Source: Chloroflexota bacterium
GTDB lineage: Bacteria > Chloroflexota > Dehalococcoidia > Lucifugimonadales > UBA3495
DNA length: 8,392 bases
Reading direction: 5' to 3'
NCBI GenBank assembly: GCA_022562335.1
Contig: JADFPM010000114.1
Coordinates: forward strand, 1-8,392
Of the stretch, positions 1 to 5,094 are shown piece by piece. The number at the start of each line of letters is the position of its first letter. Position 1 is the stretch's first letter. Position numbers and translations under genes: made by a program. The notes beneath the pieces are model-generated. The model had not been told where the DNA came from. It did not search any database and was given only the letters and a program-made list of their open reading frames with translations.

Positions 1-136
1 TACAGGAGGCCTCCGGGCCCATCCATTGTTTAAGCATTTCCGGTTCGGTCCACGCCTTGAAAACCCGGTCCCTGGGGGCTGCGATGGTTTTGGTGACCCG
101 CAGGGTGGTTTCCACCTCAGGTATTTGTTGGGTCAT
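1..136 (-). CDS. AHSA1/SRPBCC-domain protein, N-terminal fragment
   Basis: Only the first 45 codons lie in the window; the rest continues beyond base 1. The visible protein begins MTQQIPEVETTLRVTKTIAA and continues with a segment containing VFKAWTEPEMLKQWMGPE. This is the N-terminal signature of the AHSA1/SRPBCC (START-like, Bet v 1 fold) family: a beta strand ending in an alanine-proline turn, then the helix with the W-T-x-P-E-x-(L)-x-x-W pattern. These proteins bind small hydrophobic ligands, and their genes are very often paired with an ArsR-type repressor, as here. Its ATG lies inside the last codons of the upstream arsR-like gene (20-nt overlap, different frame), so translation is probably coupled. 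The ligand cannot be guessed from the fragment. Confidence 0.8.
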   Translation of the reverse strand, partial: MTQQIPEVETTLRVTKTIAAPRDRVFKAWTEPEMLKQWMGPEASC

Positions 137-479
137 CGGGGTCCTCCTGTTTTTGCAACTCATTCAGATAGCTTTCCAACGAGGTTAGCCGGTCCTCCCA
201 AAAACTCCGGTACCGTCCGATCCATTGCACCGCTTCCTTCATGGGCGCGGCGTCCAGGCGGCACCGGCGGACCCTCCCGTCTTTCTCCCGCACCAGCAGG
301 CCGGCGTTTTCCAGCACGCCCAGTTGCTTTGATATGGCCGGCAGGGAGACATCAAACGGCTCGGCCAACGCGGTGACCGAACTGTCACCGTGGGCCAGCC
401 TCTCCAATATGGCACGCCGGGTGGGATCAGCCAGAGCAGCAAAGGTGAGATTCAACGTCTCAGGAGAATAGTTAACCAT
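117..479 (-). CDS. ArsR-family winged-helix transcriptional repressor
   Basis: A 120-residue winged-helix protein of the ArsR/SmtB fold. Residues 13-30 (FAALADPTRRAILERLAH) are the classic ArsR N-terminal helices, residues 35-58 form the helix-turn-helix (recognition helix near SLPAISKQLGVLEN), and residues 61-75 form the wing. The C-terminal part RYRSFWEDRLTSLESYLNEL is typical of the non-metal ArsR subgroup that accompanies SRPBCC proteins. The metal-binding ELCVCDL-type cysteine motif is absent, so a thiol, arsenic or metal sensor is unlikely. I chose the ATG at 479 rather than the in-frame ATG at 515, because a consensus promoter occupies 487-515 and a palindrome overlaps the 479 start. 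There is no Shine-Dalgarno sequence, which fits a leaderless mRNA. It likely represses itself and the overlapping downstream SRPBCC gene. The inducing ligand is unknown. Confidence 0.9.
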   Translation of the reverse strand: MVNYSPETLNLTFAALADPTRRAILERLAHGDSSVTALAEPFDVSLPAISKQLGVLENAGLLVREKDGRVRRCRLDAAPMKEAVQWIGRYRSFWEDRLTSLESYLNELQKQEDPDDPTNT

Positions 480-487
480 TTGGTTAA
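472..487. promoter_or_regulatory. Perfect 16-bp palindrome, probable ArsR operator
   Basis: TTAACCATTTGGTTAA consists of 6-bp perfect inverted arms around a 4-bp centre. It spans the downstream edge of the -10 box, the predicted transcription start and the first codons of the repressor. ArsR-family dimers bind such short AT-rich dyads at their own promoters, so autorepression by blocking RNA polymerase is the simplest reading. The repressor-site assignment is inferred from position and symmetry. Confidence 0.7.
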
Positions 488-515
488 ATATAATGGGAAA
501 ACGGCAACCTGTCAA
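487..515 (-). promoter_or_regulatory. Near-consensus sigma-70 promoter of the arsR-SRPBCC pair
   Basis: Reading the minus strand, TTGACA (510-515) is followed by exactly 17 nt and then TATATT (487-492). This is a full -35 match and a 5/6 -10 match at ideal spacing. The predicted transcription start is at 479-480, at or one base before the repressor's ATG (479), so the message would have essentially no 5' leader. Confidence 0.8.
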
Positions 516-656
516 TCAATCCTGGTGCAGGTAACACAAATGGGGCGCCGATAATGGGGTCCTGCCAAAAACAGACCTGATGGATGAGGTGGGCTGGGGT
601 ATTTGGCTGGCTACCAGTGCGCACGAGGTCCCTCGCAGGCGCCAATTGTCTATCTC

Positions 657-764
657 AAAAAGTGGTTCGACAAGCCTGTCCTGATCCTTCCGCGGAAGGA
701 CGAAGGGCTCACCACGAACGGAAAGGGTTTCTTCTTGACCGTTCGTCCTGAGCCTGTCGAAGGA
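657..764 (-). terminator. Probable terminator of the rplI-dnaB-loader operon, formed by the palindromic repeat
   Basis: In minus-strand RNA, the inverted arms described for the repeat at 662-764 fold into a long stem closed by TTCGACAGG / CTTGTCGAA. The stem is followed at once by five T residues (plus-strand A tract 657-661). It starts 37 nt after the loader stop codon and lies upstream of the independent arsR promoter, which is where an operon terminator is expected. The stem is unusually long and interrupted, so efficiency is uncertain. Confidence 0.5.
662..764. repeat. REP-like interspersed palindromic element with a nested insertion
   Basis: The right arm, 739-764 (CCGTTCGTCCTGAGCCTG then TCGAAGGA), and the left arm, split between 662-674 (GTGGTTCGACAAG) and 708-721 (CTCACCACGAACGG), form a long imperfect inverted repeat around a 17-nt loop at 722-738. 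I recognise these arm sequences as a repeat family scattered through many bacterial genomes, normally with continuous arms (GACAAG joined to CTCACC). Here the left arm is interrupted by about 33 bp (675-707) that carry their own perfect palindrome, TCCTTCCGCGGAAGGA (685-700). The family identification is from memory; the symmetry is read directly. Confidence 0.65.
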
Positions 765-800
765 TTGTGGATTTGCAAGACAGGGGTTTTGAGACAGCTT

Positions 801-2201
801 CTAAACCCGGCGCTGGTCCCGGTAGTTGCCCGCGGAGATGGGCACCCAATTCACCACATTGGTGTCCATGAGCCTGGACCCCACCCGGGGCTCGGCTTCT
901 TCCAGTTCGTCGAGGTCGAAGGCGCTGGTGATCACCGTGGGAAGGCGGGCCTCGTGGCGTTCCACCACTATCTGGTACAGCTTCTCCTTGGCCCAAACGG
1001 TGCTGCTCTCAGCGCCCAGATCATCCAATATCAACAAGGGCACGGTTTTGACCTGCTCGAAAAGCTCATCATAGCCAATGGGGCTGTCGGGGCTGAAGGT
1101 TGCCCTCAAGTGGTCCAAAAGGGAGGGCACAAAGGCGAAAAATACGTCCCGCCCCTGGCGCAGGCTCTCACCGCCAATGGCAACGGCCAGGTGGGTCTTG
1201 CCGCATCCCCTCTGTCCGGTGAGCAGAAGCCATCCCTCGGGAGAGCTGGCGAAGGCTTCCGCCGCCTCTTTGGCAAATGCCAAAATATCCCGGTCTTTCT
1301 GGCTGGCGTTTTGGTTCCCGTTGGTATCAAAGCTGGCGAAGGTCATCCTTTTTTGCATTTCTTCCGACAGGTCGCCGATGCGCCGGGCCAGGCGCGAATT
1401 GAACCGGCCCAATTGGAAGACCCGGGAACTGACTTCGGAAACGTCTGCGAAAAGGCCTGGTGGGGGTTCCAACCGGGTCCTCAGGCTTTCGTCCAGGCGT
1501 TGCAATTGACCGCGGACGGTGACCACCGTGGGCAATGCGGCGTTGAAACGGTGGTTGAAGACCTGGAACAGCTTCTCTTGGGCCCACGGCGTGGCGGTCT
1601 GGGTGCTCAGGTCATCCAGCACCAGCACCGGTACGTTGCGGACCTGGTCGAAGAGCTCGTCGTAGGACACCGGATTATCCGGCGAATACGCCGCCCTGAG
1701 GTGGTCCAACAGGTCGGCGGCCACGATGAAAAACGTGGGCTGTCCCCGCTCGATGCAACGGTTGGCTACCGCCACCGCCAGATGGGTCTTGCCCGAGCCG
1801 CTGGGACCGGCAAAGGTCAGCCAGCCCTGGGGTTCCTCGGCGAACCGGACCGCGGCTTCCAACGCCTGGCCGAATAACGTCCGGCTGCCCGCGTCCGGCA
1901 AGGGGCCTTCCGGCTGGGTGGCGGCAAAGGTCATGCGGCTGAGGGGGCCAAGGTTGCTGTAGCGGCGCAAGGAGGCCACCCGGGCGGCGGGTTCGGCCGT
2001 CGCCTGGCACTCACACGGAAAAGCTTCGCCAAAGTCCGGGTGCCCCAGCGGGACCCTTTTGGTTATCCATCCAAATCCCTTGCATTGGGGACAAGGGTCA
2101 ACGCTTGGTTTGCTGGTCTCGAATTTGGCGCTGTCGCCGTTGGTAGTCCTCGATATGTTTCTGGCGGTCACCCGTCGCAGAATGTCGCCCAGGCTTTCCA
2201 T
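801..2201 (-). CDS. Helicase loader with zinc finger and two tandem DnaC/DnaI-like AAA+ modules
   Basis: A 466-residue ATPase of the DnaC/DnaI/IstB class, which delivers the DnaB ring helicase to DNA. The N-terminus (MESLGDILRR...) leads into a zinc-binding pattern C37, C40, H54, C63, C65, like the helicase-binding domain of DnaI. Module 1 (about 77-276) has Walker A GPSGSGKT (132-139) and Walker B VLVLDD (192-197). Module 2 (about 277-466) has GQRGCGKT (329-336) and LLILDD (389-394). Aligning 164-214 with 361-411 by eye gives 32 of 51 identities, so this is an internal duplication. Known loaders have one module and roughly 250-340 residues. The sensor-1 Asn of the usual T-S-N motif is Arg230 in module 1 and Ala427 in module 2, while the SRL-type arginines (R243, R443) remain. 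The start at 2201 is set by a purine-rich Shine-Dalgarno (GAAGGAAGGGAAG-ATG). It overlaps the preceding DnaD-domain gene by 104 nt. IstB-type transposition helper is unlikely given the dnaB neighbours. Confidence 0.9.
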   Translation of the reverse strand: MESLGDILRRVTARNISRTTNGDSAKFETSKPSVDPCPQCKGFGWITKRVPLGHPDFGEAFPCECQATAEPAARVASLRRYSNLGPLSRMTFAATQPEGPLPDAGSRTLFGQALEAAVRFAEEPQGWLTFAGPSGSGKTHLAVAVANRCIERGQPTFFIVAADLLDHLRAAYSPDNPVSYDELFDQVRNVPVLVLDDLSTQTATPWAQEKLFQVFNHRFNAALPTVVTVRGQLQRLDESLRTRLEPPPGLFADVSEVSSRVFQLGRFNSRLARRIGDLSEEMQKRMTFASFDTNGNQNASQKDRDILAFAKEAAEAFASSPEGWLLLTGQRGCGKTHLAVAIGGESLRQGRDVFFAFVPSLLDHLRATFSPDSPIGYDELFEQVKTVPLLILDDLGAESSTVWAKEKLYQIVVERHEARLPTVITSAFDLDELEEAEPRVGSRLMDTNVVNWVPISAGNYRDQRRV

Positions 2202-2889
2202 CTTCCCTTCCTTCTCCCCTTGAGCCAGCCTTCGCATCGGTCTTGCCTTCCGAGGCCCACCTGCGCAGGATTCCCCTGACATAGTTCCAGCTTCGACGGT
2301 TCTGGGTAACGGCTATCTTGAAAGCTTCCGACAACCAAGACCAAGGATATAACTCTTCGGCTTCCTTCAACTCCTCGGCCATCATGGGTGAGATCATGCC
2401 CACGTTGTCTTCGTACAGGGTGAAAATATTGGGCCGGTCAACCTCCGGCAGGTCAGCCTGGCCGGAAATGCCGGCGGCGCCAGGTGCGTCGAGCCCCGAA
2501 GCGGCAGGGACCCATCCTGGTTTTTTGGACAAGGCCCGCCGGTCGCTTTCAGCGTTGAGCAGGTAATAGACCTTTTGGTTATCTTTGGCTTGCGGCTGGG
2601 GTGTATGGGCCAGGAAGATCCCCCTTTCCACCGCTAAGCTAAGGCCGCTAAGGATCGCCGCGCTGGAGTCCTTGCCGGGCCCTTGAAATGCCTTCACCAA
2701 CGTGCTGTCGGTCAGGAATTCCTCCTGGGAGATCAGCCTGGGCCATCCCCGTTTCCGTTGCAGCAGCCAGATACCCCGCAATATAACCTTCAGTTCGGCC
2801 AGGTCCTGAATCTCTTCCAACAGAGGTCCCAGCAAGGGATTGGGCACGGAGGTGTAGCGGGTCCCACTGGGGAAACCAGAAAAGGCCAT
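2098..2889 (-). CDS. DnaD-domain primosome/helicase-loading protein
   Basis: A 263-residue protein. Residues about 15-95 look like the winged-helix N-terminal region of DnaD-type proteins. Residues 154-214 are a clear DnaD/DnaB C-terminal domain: IFTLYEDNVGMISP, then an acidic helix, then SWLSEAFKIAVTQNRRSWNYVRGILRRW, with the family's Y-E-x-N and W-x-Y-x-x-x-I-L-x-R-W signature. Between them lies a low-complexity Gly/Ala/Pro linker (about 123-150). The tail (215-263) is very basic and polar and could contact DNA or the helicase. In Firmicutes such proteins remodel DNA and help DnaI load the helicase, and here the gene sits between dnaB and a loader, matching that role. The ATG at 2889 lies two bases after the dnaB stop (TAA-CC-ATG) without a Shine-Dalgarno, which suggests re-initiation by terminating ribosomes. 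Its last 34 codons overlap the loader gene. Confidence 0.88.
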   Translation of the reverse strand: MAFSGFPSGTRYTSVPNPLLGPLLEEIQDLAELKVILRGIWLLQRKRGWPRLISQEEFLTDSTLVKAFQGPGKDSSAAILSGLSLAVERGIFLAHTPQPQAKDNQKVYYLLNAESDRRALSKKPGWVPAASGLDAPGAAGISGQADLPEVDRPNIFTLYEDNVGMISPMMAEELKEAEELYPWSWLSEAFKIAVTQNRRSWNYVRGILRRWASEGKTDAKAGSRGEGREDGKPGRHSATGDRQKHIEDYQRRQRQIRDQQTKR

Positions 2890-2891
2890 GG

Positions 2892-4253
2892 TTAGAAGTT
2901 TTCTGTGCTGACCATGGAATCGAACCGGACGATGGTGTCCCGGAAGACGAGTTTCATGGTTCCGATGGGGCCGTTCCGGTGTTTGGCCACGATGATCTCG
3001 GCAATGTTCTTCGGGTAGATCTTGCCGGGAAACTGCCGGTCCCACTCATCCTGAGTGTAGTCCCGGTCCTCCCGGTGAATGAACATCACCACGTCGGCGT
3101 CCTGCTCGATACTGCCGCTGTCCCGCAGGTCGGAGAGCTGGGGCCGGTGGCCGGTCCGGCCTTCCACCGCTCTGCTGAGTTGGGAACAGGTCAACAGGGC
3201 CACTTCCAGGTCCCTGGCCATGCCCTTCAGCGACCGGGATATCTCACCGATCTCCTGCACCCGGTTGTCGCCACGCCCCTTTCCCTGGATCAGTTGCAGA
3301 TAGTCGACGATGAGCAGGTCCAAGCCGTTCTCCAAGGACAACCGGCGGGCCTTGCTACGCATCTCGATCATGGTCTGGAATGGGGTGTCATCGATGTACA
3401 CCGGCAGTTCCGAAAGGCGGCCGATGGAATCTATGATCCGCTGCTCTTCCGCCTCGGTATACAAGCCCAGACGCAAACGGTGGGCATCTATCTCGGCATC
3501 GGCCGCCAGCAGGCGCAGGGCCAATTGCTCGCGGCTCATCTCCAGACTGAACACGCCCACCTTGGCGCCGTTCTTGGCGGCGTTGAGTGAAACATTCATG
3601 GCCAGGGTGCTTTTACCCAAAGAGGGACGGGCCCCCAGGATGATCAGGTCCGACCGCTGTAGCCCGCCAAGCAACTCGTCGAGATCGTGGAAACCGGTCA
3701 TGATCGGGCCGGTGTTCTGGTCCGAGCTCTCGACTATGGCGGCGCGTTCTTCCAGGTATTCGTCGTAGATCTCCCTCAGGGGCATGAAATCACGGCTGCC
3801 GTAGCCCGACCGGACGGAGAACAGCACATCTTCCGCCTGGCGCAAGGTGTTCTCAACGTCGTCGGTGTCATCGTATCCGAAGGTGGAGATGCGGGAGGCG
3901 GCGTCTATCAGCCTCCGCATGGTGGCGGTGCGGGCCACCAAGCCCGCGTAATGTTCCGAGTGAGCCGAAGTGGGGGTGATCGAGACCAGGTGGCTCAGGT
4001 ATGCCATGCCGCCCACGGTATCCAACCGTTCGGTCCGGCTAAGTTCCCTGGCAACGGTTACCTGGTCGATGGCCTCGCCGCGCTGAAACAGGGAAAGGCA
4101 GGCGCCGAAGCAAATCTGGTTTTTCTCCCGGTAGAAATCGTCGGGCTTGATGACATGGGCGATTCGCACAAAGGAATCGCTGTCAATCAGCAAGGACCCA
4201 ACCACCGCCTCTTCCGCTTCCAGATCGTGGGGAAGCAGCTTCTCTGCGTACAT
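2892..4253 (-). CDS. dnaB: Replicative DNA helicase DnaB
   Basis: A 453-residue, full-length hexameric 5'-3' replicative helicase. Residues 6-105 are the N-terminal domain that binds primase and loader (PHDLEAEEAVVGSLLID is the standard opening). Residues about 180-450 are the RecA-like motor. Walker A is GARPSLGKST (207-216), the catalytic glutamate is E238 in VFSLEMS, and Walker B is LLIVDYLQL (313-321). The DNA-binding and Q-type region is TCSQLSRAVEGR (355-366), followed by LSDLRDSGSIEQDADVV (373-389), and the basic hairpin with the arginine finger is VAKHRNGPIG (422-431). No intein is present. Translation starts 4 nt after the rplI stop with GAGG upstream (GAGGAATAGGGGG-ATG), so the gene is co-transcribed with rplI. 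This rplI-helicase linkage is well known in Firmicutes. Downstream partners are a DnaD-domain protein and a loader. Confidence 0.97.
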   Translation of the reverse strand: MYAEKLLPHDLEAEEAVVGSLLIDSDSFVRIAHVIKPDDFYREKNQICFGACLSLFQRGEAIDQVTVARELSRTERLDTVGGMAYLSHLVSITPTSAHSEHYAGLVARTATMRRLIDAASRISTFGYDDTDDVENTLRQAEDVLFSVRSGYGSRDFMPLREIYDEYLEERAAIVESSDQNTGPIMTGFHDLDELLGGLQRSDLIILGARPSLGKSTLAMNVSLNAAKNGAKVGVFSLEMSREQLALRLLAADAEIDAHRLRLGLYTEAEEQRIIDSIGRLSELPVYIDDTPFQTMIEMRSKARRLSLENGLDLLIVDYLQLIQGKGRGDNRVQEIGEISRSLKGMARDLEVALLTCSQLSRAVEGRTGHRPQLSDLRDSGSIEQDADVVMFIHREDRDYTQDEWDRQFPGKIYPKNIAEIIVAKHRNGPIGTMKLVFRDTIVRFDSMVSTENF

Positions 4254-4257
4254 CCCC

Positions 4258-4707
4258 CTATTCCTCTGCCTCCGCGACGATGTGGACCGAGGCCGTGATG
4301 TCCGTCGACAATCTCATGATCACGTCGTATTCACCGGGCTCCCGAATGACATCGCTGGTTTCCACCAGCCGACGTTCGATGTCCCTGCCCGACTCGGCGC
4401 TGAGCTGGGCGGCTATCTGGGTGCTGCTGATGGCCCCGTAGTACCGGCCGGCGGGCGTTACCCGGCCAATCACCGTGATGCTGATATCTTTGAGGGCATC
4501 GGCCAAAGCCTGCAGGGTGAGGGTCTCCTGATCGCGGGTTTCGTTGCCCAACTCCGTTATCTTCCGGATCCGTTTCAAAATCTCCGGCGTGGCGGATTCG
4601 GCCAATCCTTTGGGGATCAGGTAATTACGGGCATACCCGTCGGCCACTTTTTTGACCTCGCCGGCCCGGGCCTGATTGACCACGTCTTGTAGGAAAACCA
4701 CTTCCAT
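4258..4707 (-). CDS. rplI: 50S ribosomal protein L9
   Basis: A 149-residue protein of normal L9 length. The N-terminal globular domain carries the family signature GEVKKVADGYARNYLIPKGLA (residues 16-36). A long charged connecting helix follows (about 40-75), then the C-terminal rRNA-binding domain with the GRYYGAISSTQIAAQL segment (86-101). L9 stabilises the L1-stalk side of the large subunit and affects reading-frame maintenance. It is the first gene of a minus-strand operon that continues into dnaB, a DnaD-domain gene and a helicase loader. It is not preceded here by rpsF, ssb or rpsR, its usual partners in many bacteria. The start codon at 4707 has an AAGGATAGG Shine-Dalgarno region about 8 nt upstream. 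Confidence 0.97.
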   Translation of the reverse strand: MEVVFLQDVVNQARAGEVKKVADGYARNYLIPKGLAESATPEILKRIRKITELGNETRDQETLTLQALADALKDISITVIGRVTPAGRYYGAISSTQIAAQLSAESGRDIERRLVETSDVIREPGEYDVIMRLSTDITASVHIVAEAEE

Positions 4708-4728
4708 GATGGGAACCTATCCTTACAT

Positions 4729-4760
4729 CCGATTCTATCGCCGGTCCATTTTATCGCCGG
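4729..4760. repeat. Two tandem 16-bp copies in the rplI leader
   Basis: Positions 4729-4744 and 4745-4760 are adjacent 16-bp units that agree at 13 of 16 bases, ending identically in TATCGCCGG. On the rplI mRNA they read CCGGCGATA twice. Next to them is a hairpin-forming segment (4763-4782, CTGGGGCCCTGATGGGCCAG). They lie between the predicted transcription start and the rplI ribosome-binding site. A role in leader control is possible but unproven. Confidence 0.5.
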
Positions 4761-4792
4761 CGCTGGGGCCCTGATGGGCCAGACCAGTATAG

Positions 4793-4821
4793 ATTATAAA
4801 GCACGCCGAATTAAAGACGAT
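4793..4821 (-). promoter_or_regulatory. Probable promoter of the rplI-dnaB operon
   Basis: The minus strand has a perfect TATAAT at 4793-4798. The -35 region 17 nt upstream (4816-4821, ATCGTC) is a poor match, so this call rests mainly on the -10 box and on its position upstream of rplI. The predicted start near 4786 would give a leader of about 80 nt. Confidence 0.45.
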
Positions 4822-5037
4822 AGTAGCGGATGGCGTCGAGCCTCGGCGTTCCCATCGACACGGACACCACCGGTGATGCCCAAACTTCCCCTCCACAACG
4901 CCGAGGCGTGCACAACATAAAACCCCCAACCTTGATCGTGTCAAGGCGGAAAACCCGGGATTTCCCAAATTGGCGAGACTGATTTTGGCCATTCTCGATA
5001 GTTGTTTTCCGGAGCCGGCGGATTCTCCGGCAATCAA

Positions 5038-5066
5038 TTGACTGCCGGTCGCGGCGAATCTACAAT
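5038..5066 (+). promoter_or_regulatory. Sigma-70 promoter of tenA
   Basis: TTGACT (5038-5043) is followed by 17 nt and TACAAT (5061-5066): 5/6 matches in each box at ideal spacing. The predicted transcription start near 5073 lies downstream of the in-frame ATG at 5002, which rules that ATG out as the translation start. Confidence 0.7.
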
Positions 5067-5094
5067 CGAATCTCGTAAGTATGGGAACAATCGA

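Larger units (their letters stand above)
516..800. other. Intergenic region without a gene
   Basis: This 285-bp stretch lies between the end of the helicase-loader gene and the arsR promoter. I see no credible coding sequence on either strand. Reading frames that cross it from the plus strand are extensions of antisense frames over the loader gene. Its main content is the palindromic repeat and T-tract at 657-764. The part at 516-656 shows only a small inverted repeat (CGAGG-tc-CCTCG near 625-636). Confidence 0.6.
4708..5094. other. Divergent, structure-rich intergenic region between rplI and tenA
   Basis: This stretch has no convincing gene. A perfect 11-bp inverted repeat (GCCTCGGCGTT at 4840-4850, AACGCCGAGGC at 4897-4907) encloses a CACCGGTG palindrome (4868-4875). 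A second hairpin, CCTTGA-tcgtg-TCAAGG, lies at 4930-4946. A third, CCGGAG...CTCCGG, lies at 5009-5030 next to the tenA promoter. The rplI promoter and leader occupy the left part. I looked for a TPP riboswitch because tenA follows, and found none of its conserved segments. The middle part (about 4820-5000) is therefore unexplained: it could hold a small RNA or regulator sites. Confidence 0.6.

Noticed and set aside
480..515. ArsR start at the ATG at 515
   Set aside because: The extra 12 codons would be encoded by the -35/-10 promoter itself; the family N-terminus fits the 479 start.
603..1877. Long plus-strand open frame (424 codons) opposite the helicase loader
   Set aside because: It is antisense to a gene with two clear ATPase modules. 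Its translation has no domain pattern and it lacks a ribosome-binding site. Such frames are common opposite GC-rich genes.
801..2201. IstB-type transposition helper of an IS21-like element
   Set aside because: There is no istA-like transposase or terminal inverted repeat nearby. The zinc finger and the dnaB/DnaD neighbours point to helicase loading.
2979..4298. Two plus-strand open frames of 203 codons each over dnaB
   Set aside because: Both are antisense shadows of a fully conserved helicase gene, with no start signals.
5002..5094. tenA start at the ATG at 5002
   Set aside because: The added 31 residues are not TenA-like, and the segment contains a hairpin and a near-consensus promoter whose start lies at about 5073.
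4708..5094. TPP riboswitch upstream of tenA
   Set aside because: None of the conserved segments (CUGAGA, ACCCU, GAACCUGAUC-like) is present on either strand.
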